The notes: generated from the sequence alone by a model not told the origin. DNA of 59,230 nucleotides from Ruminococcaceae bacterium UBA1405 (GCA_002305685.1 DBQB01000014.1:1-59230); one strand, 5' to 3'. Counted from the first letter of the stretch, positions 42,644 through 52,055 are shown. A program made the numbers and translations.

Positions 42644-44452
42644 ATGGAATTGTGGAAAATGTTTCCTGTGTTTTTACGCCGGTTTACCCGCTTACAACGC
42701 ATTATGGCGATGTTGGTGGCGGTGGCAGTGGTACTGTCCGTGTTATTTGGAACCATCTTTGCGTATCTTAACCGTCAGAATATTTATCAAGCCGTAGGGA
42801 TGGAGATGGAGTATGATGTCAACCGTATCCTCACCTATATGGAAGGACAGATGGAAAATATGGAGAGCATCTTCGATGAACTCCTCAACGATTCCTATCT
42901 TCAAAAATATACAACTGGTATTTTTGCGACCGATGTTTATGACCTGGTGGATTTTAACAAGAGGCTGCAATCGATGGTGAGTCGAAATTCTTTTTTGGAT
43001 ACCATCGATGTATATGTGGAACGCACAGGAGTGCTCTTTACCAGCGATCAGGGGCCCACTTCCCATATTGATTCTCGCACCAAACAATATTTGCAAAGCT
43101 ATATGGAATCTGCTAACGGATTACAGGTGACCAAGGAGTATCGCCAGCATCTGTATTTCTGGCTTACCAGAGCAAAGGATCATGTAACTTTTACCTTCCC
43201 GATCTATGATTTATATCGAGGCAGCGTTAAAACGGTGGGATTGGCAGCGATCAGTGTGCGGGAATCCTCCATATTGAATCTTCTGGGCGGGGATGATGGC
43301 AGGTGTCGTGTGCTGCTGGATGATCATACGGTATTTCTCACCAATGGAGCGGGGCAGGGCGTTTTGCCGCAGCTGGGGGAGACTTTCGAAGCGTCCCTTT
43401 CTTTGGACGCAAAAGTTCACCAGCTTTCTCTATATGGAGAAAAACAGCTTGTGGTTGCTACGTCGATGAACAACACAGGATGGACGTTGGTAGTGATGGT
43501 CCCCCTCTCTCAGCTGACCAGTCTGGGAGATAGCCTGGGAAGTTATGCCATTTTGTTGATTATACTGAATGTGGTGCTGCTGTTGGTGGCGGAGATGGTG
43601 ATCATACGGTATCTGGCCAGACGGATTCAGCCGCTGATGTCTATGATGGAGAATCTCAAGCAGGGAGATTTCCAGACCGAAATTCCGGGAGATGAGAAGG
43701 ATGAATTTTCCTATCTCTTTGACGCGTTTCGCTCGATGCAGCAGCGAATTCAGCAGCAGTTCAACGAAATCTATCATCTGAGTCTGTTGCAAAAGGAAGC
43801 TAACCTGAAACTGATGCACGCCCAGATCAACCCCCATTTTATCTACAATATTTTCTATAACATGAACTGGCTGATTCAGCTGAAAAAGTACGATAAACTG
43901 GAGGATATGGTGGAGGCGGTGGCGGTATTCTTCAAAAAATCCCTCAACAACGGACAGCCCTTTATTCTAATTCGGGACGAAATGAAGATGCTGGAGAGTT
44001 ATATTGCCATCCAGCATATCCGCTTTGGAGACCGGTTTCAGGCAAAGGTGGAAATACAACCGGAAATTTTGGATACCCCTATTTTGACCCATCTGCTTCA
44101 GCCTATTGTGGAAAATGCCATTCGGCATGGTGTGGAACCACTTCCGCAGCCGGGGCAGGTATGGATTCGAGGATATTTTCAGCAGGAACAACTGATTTTT
44201 GAGATAGAGGACAATGGGGTCGGCATGGATGAGCAGACACTATGCCAAATTCGTCAGACGCTCAAAAAAGCCCAGACCGATACAGGGGATTTCTTTGCGC
44301 TCAACAATGTGCATCAGAGAATTCAGATTCTGTATGGAGAATCCTATGGCCTTCGTATTGAGAGCCAGCCCCAACAGGGTACAAGGGTGCAGATCGTCTT
44401 ACCCAAAACATTGCCGCAAAACAGCATATCCAGCGGTATGGGATGGAGGTGA
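42644..44452 (+). CDS. YesM-type sensor histidine kinase
   Basis: A 602-residue membrane kinase. A first transmembrane helix lies near residues 22-42 (IMAMLVAVAVVLSVLFGT), an extracytoplasmic sensor follows, and a second helix (AILLIILNVVLLLVAEMVII) is near 300. A HAMP region (RRIQPLMSMMENLKQGDFQT) is followed by the His_kinase domain with INPHFIYNIFYNMNWL, the phospho-His site of this class. ENAIRHG is the N box and DNGVGMD the G1 box of the ATPase domain. YesM kinases sense sugars with their transporters. The ATG at 42644 follows AAAGGAG. It lies 6 bp before its response regulator gene. Confidence 0.94.
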   Translation: MELWKMFPVFLRRFTRLQRIMAMLVAVAVVLSVLFGTIFAYLNRQNIYQAVGMEMEYDVNRILTYMEGQMENMESIFDELLNDSYLQKYTTGIFATDVYDLVDFNKRLQSMVSRNSFLDTIDVYVERTGVLFTSDQGPTSHIDSRTKQYLQSYMESANGLQVTKEYRQHLYFWLTRAKDHVTFTFPIYDLYRGSVKTVGLAAISVRESSILNLLGGDDGRCRVLLDDHTVFLTNGAGQGVLPQLGETFEASLSLDAKVHQLSLYGEKQLVVATSMNNTGWTLVVMVPLSQLTSLGDSLGSYAILLIILNVVLLLVAEMVIIRYLARRIQPLMSMMENLKQGDFQTEIPGDEKDEFSYLFDAFRSMQQRIQQQFNEIYHLSLLQKEANLKLMHAQINPHFIYNIFYNMNWLIQLKKYDKLEDMVEAVAVFFKKSLNNGQPFILIRDEMKMLESYIAIQHIRFGDRFQAKVEIQPEILDTPILTHLLQPIVENAIRHGVEPLPQPGQVWIRGYFQQEQLIFEIEDNGVGMDEQTLCQIRQTLKKAQTDTGDFFALNNVHQRIQILYGESYGLRIESQPQQGTRVQIVLPKTLPQNSISSGMGWR

Positions 44453-44458
44453 GGTTTT

Positions 44459-45229
44459 ATGTATAAACTGATGATTGTGGACGATGAACCGATGGTGGTA
44501 GAGGGGATACGAGATGGAATCCCATGGGAAACATACGATGTTCAGGTGGTGGCGTACGCCTATAACGGTACGGAAGCCCTTACACTTTGCCGCCAGGAGA
44601 CGCCGGATATCATCATTACCGATATCAAGATGCCGGGAATTTCGGGGCTGGATTTTATTTCCCAGGCACAGCAGATTGTGCCCCATGCCCGATTTATCAT
44701 TGTCAGTGCGTTTGAGCTTTTTTCTTATGCCCAGACCGCCATCACCCTGAATGTCCAGGCGTATCTGGTAAAGCCGGTGCGCAGTACTGTGATTGTCAAC
44801 ACGGTTTTACAGGCCATCCAGAACATTCAAAATGACCGCAATCATCCCAAATTTCAAACCGGTGAAACAGAAGTGGTCAGCTACAATATGATAGAACAGG
44901 CCAAAGCCTATATCGATCAGCATATCCATGAGGAGATTGCATTGGGGGATGTGGCGGCCTGTGTCAATCTCAGCCCCGCCTACTTTAGCCGGGTATTCAA
45001 AAAGGAGGTGGGCATGGCGTTTGTGGATTATGTGCGTCTGGTGAAGGTGAAAAAGGCGAAACTGCTGCTGACGACCACCAACCGTAAGGTATATGAAATT
45101 GCACAGGATCTGGGATATCAGAGTATCCGGTATTTTATTGCTATCTTCAAAGCTGCCCAGGGGGAGACCCCTCAGGAATATCGCAACAGCCACCAGAGAA
45201 GGCGAGGGGATACACAGGAAAGAAGATGA
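44459..45229 (+). CDS. YesN-type response regulator (REC-AraC)
   Basis: A 256-residue regulator. The receiver domain (about 1-120) holds acidic DDE near residues 8-10, the phospho-acceptor Asp in IITDIKMPG, and Lys in LVKPV. The C-terminal AraC DNA-binding domain has EIALGDVAACVNLSPAYFSR and KVYEIAQDLGYQSIRYFI. Partner of the kinase just upstream; it probably activates the sugar cluster II promoter. The ATG at 44459 follows GGAGGTGAGG. Confidence 0.95.
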   Translation: MYKLMIVDDEPMVVEGIRDGIPWETYDVQVVAYAYNGTEALTLCRQETPDIIITDIKMPGISGLDFISQAQQIVPHARFIIVSAFELFSYAQTAITLNVQAYLVKPVRSTVIVNTVLQAIQNIQNDRNHPKFQTGETEVVSYNMIEQAKAYIDQHIHEEIALGDVAACVNLSPAYFSRVFKKEVGMAFVDYVRLVKVKKAKLLLTTTNRKVYEIAQDLGYQSIRYFIAIFKAAQGETPQEYRNSHQRRRGDTQERR

Positions 45230-45359
45230 TTACAGGATCCGATGGCAGAGAAGGACCCCTCAAAAATGAAGAGAGGGTGTGCGTTTTTCTGTCAGCCTTT
45301 TTTGGAAAAGGCAATGCTTCCGTTTGCTTTACACCGCTTATCAGAAAGGATGAAAATGT

Positions 45360-47153
45360 ATGGAAAATCAGAAAATGCCGGAAAAAGTGATCTGTAACTA
45401 TATGATGCAGAACCCGGAGGATATGGAAGAGTTTGAGCGTGCCGTGGTACGGGCAAAATCCATTGGAGCGACCCATGTGATTGTCAGCCGTCTGACCCGC
45501 AGCCGTTGGATGTGGGAGATGGATAAGAGCGACCCTTATTCCAACTGGCTGATGGCCCATTCCCCGCTGTTTAAGCTGGTTTGCCCGCCGCAGCTGAGGG
45601 AATTTCTTCCGGTGGATTATATCGATCAATGCTTTGCACTGCTGTGTAAGCGCTGTGAGGTGCTCAAACGATACGGAATGAAGGGAGCGCTGTTCAGCAA
45701 TGAACCGTTCTGGCTGCCCGAACCAGTGTTCCGAGCCCATCCCGATTGGCGGGGTGCACGCATCGATCATCCCCGCCGGGCACGCAAACCCTATTACAGC
45801 CCCTGCGTGGACAATCCCGAGGTACTCTCTCTGTATGAATATGCCATGGAAGAGCTGTGCCGTAAAACCGGAATCGACTTTTTCCTCTTCAAATCCAACG
45901 ACGCCGGCGGCGGGCTTTGCTGGAGCAACGGAACCTATGTAGGGCCCAATGGACCCGAGCACTGCAAAGACCGTTCCATGAGCACCAGGGCCTGTTCTTT
46001 TGTGGAAGCGCTGGCCAGAGGCGCGCGCAAAGGCGGCGTGGACCCGATGATTCACTTCAATACCAACATCGGCTTTAAGTTGGAGGAGATCGGGGTCAAT
46101 GTGGCATGGCATGAGCTCAAAGAGCCCAATTTGATCATCAACGATCGGGATAAGGACGGCGAAATGCCCATAGCTTCCGGGGAACTGGATAACCATCCCA
46201 CCCTAAAAGGAATTCCGCACATCATCCAGATGGCCCGATTCCTGGATGGCGCCCTCAAAGCCGGAAAACGGGCGCTGGTGGTGGACATTACTTCCACCGA
46301 TCTGGATGAAAAGCTGGAATATCTTCGTTCTGCCCTGCAAACGCCCTGCGGCTCTATTTCCAGCCGGCTACATATGCTCTGTTCGGTGGCCGAGAAACTG
46401 GTGGGAAAAGCATCGGCGGACAAACTGGTGGAAGCTTGGCAGCGCATCTATGAGGGAGAGCTGCATTTTTCCCATAGTGGGCTGGATATCCTGATGTATG
46501 GCTGTATCCATCAGCGCTGGATCAATCGTCCCTTTGCGCTCTTTCCTCAGGAGTTGACGCCCCAGGAGAGAGATTACTATCGTCCGTTCCAGTTCCAGGC
46601 TTTGGATGAAGATCATGCCAACGATCTGTTGGATATGCAAAACATTGAATGCGTCCGGGGATTTTCTGCATCCTTTTTGCTTTCCGAGACGGTGAAGAAG
46701 GCGAGCGCCAGTTTCCGCGCTGCCATTTCGCTGCTGGCCGAAATCTCTCAGGATGCCCAACAACCGTTGCAGCAAAAATTGGCTCTGCTGATCCGTCGTC
46801 TGGAGGTATATATCTGTCTGATGACCACCTGTGTCAATGCCTCCAAATTCCAGACGCTGGTGGATGACATCGATTATGAGGCTACCCCTGCGCTGGATTG
46901 CCGGTGGCCTACCAGAAACGATCCCAGAATTGAGGAATATCAGAATATTACCCGCAGTGAGATTGACAATGCCTACCGTCTGGCAGATTTGATTGAAGGA
47001 CATGAAAAGGAGCTGTTACAGATCGCAGCGCCTGGACAGGAGGATATCTTTGTACTCAGCCCGGATATTGTCTCCCAGATCCGCAAAAAAGCGGAGATTA
47101 TGTTGGATCATCAGCTGGATGGAAATCGGGTGTTTGAGCGGCATAATATCTGA
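45360..47153 (+). CDS. Unassigned 597-residue protein of sugar cluster II, candidate TIM-barrel glycosidase
   Basis: I do not recognise the family with certainty. No signal peptide or membrane segment, so it is cytoplasmic. The first 350 residues alternate strands and helices as a TIM barrel would: VICNYMM, ATHVIVSRLT, GALFSNEPFW, IDFFLFKSNDAGGG, GVDPMIHFNTN, GVNVAWHELKEP, ALVVDITSTD. The SNDAGGGLCWSNG segment followed by GPNGPEHCKDRSM loosely resembles the strand-loop around the acid/base in alpha-glucuronidase-like enzymes. Candidate acids are E in SNEPFW, D in SNDAGG and E in WHELKEP. The C-terminal ~220 residues are helical. The ATG at 45360 has only a weak site. Context: an operon with an ABC sugar importer and YesMN, so it probably acts on the imported saccharide. 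Confidence 0.6.
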   Translation: MENQKMPEKVICNYMMQNPEDMEEFERAVVRAKSIGATHVIVSRLTRSRWMWEMDKSDPYSNWLMAHSPLFKLVCPPQLREFLPVDYIDQCFALLCKRCEVLKRYGMKGALFSNEPFWLPEPVFRAHPDWRGARIDHPRRARKPYYSPCVDNPEVLSLYEYAMEELCRKTGIDFFLFKSNDAGGGLCWSNGTYVGPNGPEHCKDRSMSTRACSFVEALARGARKGGVDPMIHFNTNIGFKLEEIGVNVAWHELKEPNLIINDRDKDGEMPIASGELDNHPTLKGIPHIIQMARFLDGALKAGKRALVVDITSTDLDEKLEYLRSALQTPCGSISSRLHMLCSVAEKLVGKASADKLVEAWQRIYEGELHFSHSGLDILMYGCIHQRWINRPFALFPQELTPQERDYYRPFQFQALDEDHANDLLDMQNIECVRGFSASFLLSETVKKASASFRAAISLLAEISQDAQQPLQQKLALLIRRLEVYICLMTTCVNASKFQTLVDDIDYEATPALDCRWPTRNDPRIEEYQNITRSEIDNAYRLADLIEGHEKELLQIAAPGQEDIFVLSPDIVSQIRKKAEIMLDHQLDGNRVFERHNI

Positions 47154-47200
47154 TCTTCCTTGAAGCGGGATATCCCCCAAAAAGAGAACAGTACAAAAAG

Positions 47201-47243
47201 AGGCGCCTGGAAATCGTATGAGTAGATTTCCAGGCGCCTTTTG
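47201..47243. terminator. Bidirectional terminator between sugar cluster II and glgP
   Basis: AGGCGCCTGGAAATC (47201-47215) pairs with GATTTCCAGGCGCCT (47225-47239). It has T-rich flanks on both strands and lies between convergent genes. Confidence 0.92.
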
Positions 47244-47261
47244 TCGTCTAAAGGGTCTCTG

Positions 47262-49523
47262 TCACACCCTCCAGATATCCCGATTATACTCCGCAATGGT
47301 GCGGTCGGAGGAAAAATAACCGGCTTTGGCGATGTTTATGAGCATTTTTCTGCCCCACTGCTGCCGGTTTTCGTAGTCGGCAAAGGCGCGTTCCTTCGTC
47401 TCAAGATAGGCTTTGAGATCCAGCAGCGTCATAAACCAGTCTTTTTGGGAGAGCTCCTGGTGCAGACGCTGTAAAAATTGCGGTTTGCCGATCTGCATCA
47501 GCGGCTCGCTGATGATAAAGTCCACCAAAGGACGGATCTCGGGGTCCTGATAATAGGTGGCGGCATGATATCCGCCATTTTGGTATAGAGAGAGGACCTC
47601 CGGGCTTTTGGCTCCGAAAAGATAGATATTTTCCTTCCCTACCAGCTGAGCAATCTCCACATTGGCGCCGTCCATGGTTCCCAAAGTCACGGCGCCGTTT
47701 AGCATCAGCTTCATATTGCCGGTACCGCTGGCTTCCTTGGAGGCAAGGGAGATCTGTTCCGAGATATCGCAGGCGGGAATCAGCTTTTCGGCGCTGGAAA
47801 CATTGTAGTTTTCCACCATTACCACCTTGAGATGTTGAGAAACCACCGGGTCCTGTTGCACCAGGTGTTGGAGGCACAGCAGCAGATGGATGATGTCCTT
47901 GGCCAGCAGATAGGCGGGTGCGGCCTTGGCGCCAAAGATGGCGGTGATGGGGGTGGAGGGATAGTTCCCCTTTTTGATTTCCAGATACTTGTAGATGAGA
48001 TACAGCGCGTTCATCTGCTGGCGTTTATACTCGTGGAGGCGTTTGATCTGTATGTCAAAGATGCTGTTTTCATTGAGATGGATGTTTTGACTTTGCAGCA
48101 GATATTCTGTCAACAGGTGTTTGTTATACTGTTTGATGGTCAGCAGCCGGGAAACAGTTTCGGCGTCGTCCCGATAGTGCAGCAAGGTTTCCAGATGTTT
48201 GGGGTCCTGTTTCCAGTTTTCTCCGATATGACTGGAAAGGAAAGAGGAGAGAGCAGGATTGGCGGCGATCAGCCATCGCCGGAAGGTAATGCCATTGGTT
48301 TTGTTGCTGAATTTTTGGGGATAAATCTGATAAAAAGGTTGCAGCTCCGACGTCTTGAGAATTTCGGTGTGAAGGGCGGCGACCCCGTTGATGGAAAAGC
48401 CATAATGGATATCCAGATGGGCCATATGAACCATCTGATGCTGATCGATGATGGCCAGACGGGGATCGGGATACTTTTCTTTTACCTGGGAATCCAGATA
48501 CTGCAAAATGGGTACCAGCTGGGGGACCACCTCCTCCAGATCCGCCAGCGGCCATTTTTCCAGCGCTTCCGCCAAAATGGTATGGTTGGTGTAGGCGCAG
48601 GTACCGCTGACGATTTCGGCTGCCTTCTGCATCGATATGCCTTTTTGATGGAGCAGCCGCATCAGCTCAGGGATGATGAGGGAGGGGTGGGTATCGTTGA
48701 TCTGTACCACCACATGCTGTGCCAATGTTTCCGGGGCAAAGCCCTGTTGTTCCAGTTCCAGGAAGATCAGCTGTGCGGCGCAGCTGACCATAAAATACTG
48801 CTGATAGAGCCGCAGCAGCTTCCCGGCATGATCGCTGTCGTCTGGATACAAAAAGAGGGTGAGGTTTCGGGGGATATCGGTTTTGTCAAAGGAGATCCCT
48901 TCCGTTACGATGGATGGGTCCACCGTAGGGGTATCGAACAGATGCAGTTTTCGGGCGGTGCCGTCGGGACGCTGGTAGCCGGGAATATCGATATCATACA
49001 TTTCTGCCTCCAGCGTCAGCTTGCCAAAGGGAACCGAAAAATGCAGATTGGTTTTGCTCAGCCAGCATTGTGCTTCCATCCAGGGATTGGGCAGTTCCTT
49101 TTGACAGTGGTCCTCAAACACCTGTCGGAACAATCCCAGATGATAGTTAAGCCCTATCCCGTCTCCGTTGAGTCCCAGCGTAGCGATGGAATCCAAAAAA
49201 CAGGCAGCCAGTCTTCCCAGACCGCCGTTGCCCAGAGAAGGCTCCGGTTCCAATTCTTCCAGTTGGGAGAGAGATTTTCCGGCGGCTTGCAGTTCATGGG
49301 AGACCTGCTCATAACATCCCAGGTTGATGAGCTGGTTGGAGAGCAGTTTTCCCAGCAGGAATTCCGCCGAGATATAGTACAGTTTGCGGCCGTTGGGCCA
49401 TGGGGAGCGGGTGGCCGATGCATTTTTTTGTTTACACAGCGCAATCAGGGCAGCATACAGTTCCCGATCGGAGCAGCTGCCGATATCCTTGTGATAGAGA
49501 TGTCTGGTGATGGTTTCCAGCAA
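47262..49523 (-). CDS. glgP: Glycogen/maltodextrin phosphorylase
   Basis: 753 residues. It releases glucose 1-phosphate from the end of alpha-1,4-glucans with PLP as cofactor. EPEPSLGNGGLGRLAACFLDS, INDTHPSLIIPELMR, KFSNKTNGITFRRWL, IKRLHEYKRQQMN and the PLP-lysine site EASGTGNMK are all present in the expected order. Length is slightly below the 800-residue norm. The TTG at 49523 is chosen because AAGGAGG lies 8 bases upstream (49532-49538). It lies 13 bp after malQ, in one operon for maltodextrin or glycogen use. Confidence 0.95.
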   Translation of the reverse strand: MLETITRHLYHKDIGSCSDRELYAALIALCKQKNASATRSPWPNGRKLYYISAEFLLGKLLSNQLINLGCYEQVSHELQAAGKSLSQLEELEPEPSLGNGGLGRLAACFLDSIATLGLNGDGIGLNYHLGLFRQVFEDHCQKELPNPWMEAQCWLSKTNLHFSVPFGKLTLEAEMYDIDIPGYQRPDGTARKLHLFDTPTVDPSIVTEGISFDKTDIPRNLTLFLYPDDSDHAGKLLRLYQQYFMVSCAAQLIFLELEQQGFAPETLAQHVVVQINDTHPSLIIPELMRLLHQKGISMQKAAEIVSGTCAYTNHTILAEALEKWPLADLEEVVPQLVPILQYLDSQVKEKYPDPRLAIIDQHQMVHMAHLDIHYGFSINGVAALHTEILKTSELQPFYQIYPQKFSNKTNGITFRRWLIAANPALSSFLSSHIGENWKQDPKHLETLLHYRDDAETVSRLLTIKQYNKHLLTEYLLQSQNIHLNENSIFDIQIKRLHEYKRQQMNALYLIYKYLEIKKGNYPSTPITAIFGAKAAPAYLLAKDIIHLLLCLQHLVQQDPVVSQHLKVVMVENYNVSSAEKLIPACDISEQISLASKEASGTGNMKLMLNGAVTLGTMDGANVEIAQLVGKENIYLFGAKSPEVLSLYQNGGYHAATYYQDPEIRPLVDFIISEPLMQIGKPQFLQRLHQELSQKDWFMTLLDLKAYLETKERAFADYENRQQWGRKMLINIAKAGYFSSDRTIAEYNRDIWRV

Positions 49524-49536
49524 TGTAGATTCCTCC

Positions 49537-51024
49537 TTACGGTGATGGCGTCCGGCCATAACATTGGGTCAGCGATGCAATTTTTTGTGCCAGCGAAGCG
49601 GTACAGCTGCCGTTCTCCATCCGCCAGCACCAGTTGAGACCACCCAGGGTGGAGGGGGTATTGATCCGTGCGGAGCTTCCCAGCTGCAGATAATCCTGCA
49701 TAGGGATGATGGCGGTATCGGCAACGCTGGAGAAGGCGCCCCGAATCCATTCCCACACGCTTTGGCTGCCTTCTATGATATGAAAATACTCCTTTGCCAG
49801 CGCCACGTCGTCTGGGTTGGCGCTTTGCATCCAGCCCAGCACGGTGTCGTTGTCGTGGGTACCGGTGTATACAATGCAGTTGGGGAGATAACGGTAGGGA
49901 AGATAGCCATTGCCCGATGGTTCCCGGGCATCGAAGGCAAACTGTAGTACCTTCATCCCTGGATATCCGCTTTCCCGCAGCAAATTTTCCACCTCCGGGG
50001 TCAAAAATCCCAGATCTTCCGCGATAAACCGCTTGGCGCCAAAGGTATTGTTGACCACTGATAGGAAATTCATACCAGGAGCTTTGCACCATTTTCCGAA
50101 AGCGGCTGTGGTTTCACCCGCTGCTATGGCATAATAGCTCTCAAAACCTCGGAAATGATCCAGCCGCAACAGGTCGTACAGGGATAGATTGGCTTCAATC
50201 CGCGCAAGCCACCAGCGGTACTGTTGCTGCTCCATCCGGTCCCAGCGGTACAGTGGATTTCCCCAAAGCTGTCCTTGGGGAGAGAAGGCGTCGGGAGGGC
50301 ATCCGGCGACGTCGATGGGCGCGCCGGCATCATCCAATCGAAACAGCTGCTGATGGGCCCAGGTATCGGCGCTATCCATCGCCACGTAGATGGGGATATC
50401 CCCGATGATGTTTATTTTCTTTTTCTTTGCATATGCATGAAGCGCGTTCCACTGTCGGAAAAAGAGATACTGGACAAAGCGGTGAAAAGCCATCTGGTTT
50501 TGCAGCTGTTCCCTTGCCTTTTGCAGCGCTGCGTCGTCCCGGCGCCGCAGCGGTTCCGGCCACCGGTTCCAGCTGCGCTGCTGCTGGGACTGTTTGATGG
50601 CGGTATACAGCACATAATCTTCCAACCAGTAGGCGTTCTCTGTGCAGAACCGATCAAAAGAGGGATCTGAGGAAAAGCGCTGGAAGGCTTTTTGCAGCAG
50701 CGGGTATCTGCCTTGGTACAGGGCCTGATAGTCAATTCGGGTTGGATGTTTTCCCCAGTCTAAAGCCTCGCATTCCTGCTGGGTCAGCAGGTTTTCGTCG
50801 CACAGCTGCTGCAAATCGATGAGATAAGGGTTCCCGGCAAAGGCGGAAAAGCTCTGATAGGGGCTGTCGCCGTATCCGGTGGGGCCCAGGGGCAGTACCT
50901 GCCAGTAGCTTTGCCGGGATTCGTACAGGAAATCGATCCACCCGTAGGCGGCACGGCCCATCGTGCCGATCCCGTAGGGGGAAGGCAGAGAAAAGACCGG
51001 AAGCAAAATTCCAGCGCCACGCAT
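49537..51024 (-). CDS. malQ: 4-alpha-glucanotransferase (amylomaltase)
   Basis: 495 residues, family GH77. It transfers alpha-1,4-glucan segments and releases glucose. RLDHFRGFESYYAI holds the nucleophile Asp, AEDLGFL the acid/base Glu, and TGTHDNDTV the transition-state Asp. The N-terminus MRGAGILLPVFSLPSPYGIG and the SYWQVLPLGPTGYGDSPYQ region are standard. The ATG at 51024 follows GGAGGGG. First gene of the malQ-glgP operon. Confidence 0.96.
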   Translation of the reverse strand: MRGAGILLPVFSLPSPYGIGTMGRAAYGWIDFLYESRQSYWQVLPLGPTGYGDSPYQSFSAFAGNPYLIDLQQLCDENLLTQQECEALDWGKHPTRIDYQALYQGRYPLLQKAFQRFSSDPSFDRFCTENAYWLEDYVLYTAIKQSQQQRSWNRWPEPLRRRDDAALQKAREQLQNQMAFHRFVQYLFFRQWNALHAYAKKKKINIIGDIPIYVAMDSADTWAHQQLFRLDDAGAPIDVAGCPPDAFSPQGQLWGNPLYRWDRMEQQQYRWWLARIEANLSLYDLLRLDHFRGFESYYAIAAGETTAAFGKWCKAPGMNFLSVVNNTFGAKRFIAEDLGFLTPEVENLLRESGYPGMKVLQFAFDAREPSGNGYLPYRYLPNCIVYTGTHDNDTVLGWMQSANPDDVALAKEYFHIIEGSQSVWEWIRGAFSSVADTAIIPMQDYLQLGSSARINTPSTLGGLNWCWRMENGSCTASLAQKIASLTQCYGRTPSP

Positions 51025-51077
51025 ATTTTATCCCCTCCATAGTGTATGAATTTGATATACCTGTAGTTTGCTCCGCT

Positions 51078-51111
51078 GGGGGAGGGAATATGAGGGAGAG
51101 GGGGGAGGGGG
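51078..51111 (+). other. G-rich tract with G-quadruplex potential
   Basis: Five runs of three or more G (51078-51082, 51084-51086, 51094-51096, 51100-51105, 51107-51111) with loops of 1, 7, 3 and 1 bases. It lies about 55 bp upstream of the malQ start on the opposite strand. Confidence 0.5.
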
Positions 51112-51134
51112 AGAGTGAAAATTTGTTGTTTTAC

Positions 51135-51550
51135 TTCTATGGGGGGAGGTGGTTGTTTTTGAAAATAATCGGGAGATCTTCCACTATGCCTCTATGGAGA
51201 GTGTAGCCGTTGTTTTTTCATACAACCGGGAAATCTTTCGCTTCGCCCTGCGCTGGGCGCAAAGACGATTCAGGGAGTGCCCTGAATACCCCCCTTTTTT
51301 TATCCCTTCGGGGGATGCGGGGCTGGTGGATGCCTTTGGGTACTGCTTTGTTCCGCTGGCTTTGAAATCTTTAGCCTTGTTGTAATGGTTTTGGGTAGAA
51401 ATTATTACGCCCTGCTTCGTACCGTTCCCCCCCAACCCCCCAGGGGGTTCCTTCTTAGAATGGTCTGCTGCTGTGGGAAATGTCGTTGCTGTGGCGATGG
51501 GTTCGGTGGGAGCTGCGGGGGTGCGCAGAGGGTAGGTGCTGCATTGTACG
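51135..51550 (+). repeat. Dispersed structured repeat, copy D
   Basis: Full-length copy in direct orientation: ATACAACCGGGAAATCTTTC, CGCCCTGCGCTGGGCG, TTCAGGGAGTGCCCTGAA, ATCCCTTCGGGGGATGCGGG, GGCTTTGAAATCTTTAGCC, CCCCAACCCCCCAGGGGG and GCGCAGAGGG. The 5' module is duplicated, as in copy A. A further fragment (about 51555-51600, TTTTGGGTGGATATAAAG) repeats the middle section. With the G-rich tract and the T-box promoter it accounts for the 51025-51670 intergenic space. Confidence 0.88.
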
Positions 51551-51626
51551 GTGAGTTTTGAAATTTTTTTCTTTACCAGAATGGTTTTGGGTGGATATAA
51601 AGTTTATCAAACTTTTCCAAATAGGG

Positions 51627-51655
51627 TTGACAAAATGGATGGGGTTGCATATAAT
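51627..51655 (+). promoter_or_regulatory. Consensus promoter of the tryptophan transporter operon
   Basis: TTGACA (51627-51632), a 17-bp spacer, then TATAAT (51650-51655). Both boxes are perfect, consistent with control at the T-box leader and not at initiation. Confidence 0.92.
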
Positions 51656-51674
51656 AACAGCAACATGACAATCT

Positions 51675-51957
51675 GATAAACCGATGAGAAAGAGTAAGTA
51701 ATCGGCTTGCGAACGCATAGAGAGCCCTGGATGGTGGAATCAGGGTAGGGAGCGGCTGGATGAATGGACTTTCGAGGGCGGCTTGAACGGGAAACCAAGT
51801 AGATGCCGACGGGAACCCACCCGTTATCCACCGGGCGCGTGTGATGGCACGTGAGGCGAGAGGACGTTTTGTGGAATCTTTTTCCGCAGATGTCAATTTG
51901 GGTGGTATCGCAGGAGTATAGCTCTTGTCCCATGGTAATGGGGCAAGGGCTTTTTTG
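51675..51957 (+). ncRNA. Tryptophan-specific T-box leader
   Basis: It carries the Stem I start GATGAGAAAGAGTAAGTAAT, the specifier segment with TGG at 51765-51767 followed by a purine, the conserved T-box TTTGGGTGGTATCGC (51897-51911) and an intrinsic terminator: AGCTCTTGTCCC (51920-51931) with GGGGCAAGGGCT (51940-51951) and TTTTTTG. Uncharged tRNA-Trp would pair with TGG and, through its NCCA end, with the T-box TGGT to favour the antiterminator. The tryptophan specificity matches the downstream trpXYZ-type genes. Confidence 0.92.
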
Positions 51958-52055
51958 TTGCATAGCAGCAAAAAACTCTGAAATGACCGTTGGCGCCGGT
52001 CCCTCCATCCGCCACCCACAAAAAGGCCAGAGAGCCGAGTTATGGAGGTAATCTT

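Noticed and set aside
47832..49637. Long plus-strand frame (601 codons) opposite glgP
   Set aside because: Antisense of a clear glycogen phosphorylase, with low-complexity Gln/Gly-rich translation.
51149..51435. Frames of 78-83 codons in repeat copy D
   Set aside because: They translate the same repeat on both strands and are not conserved in frame.
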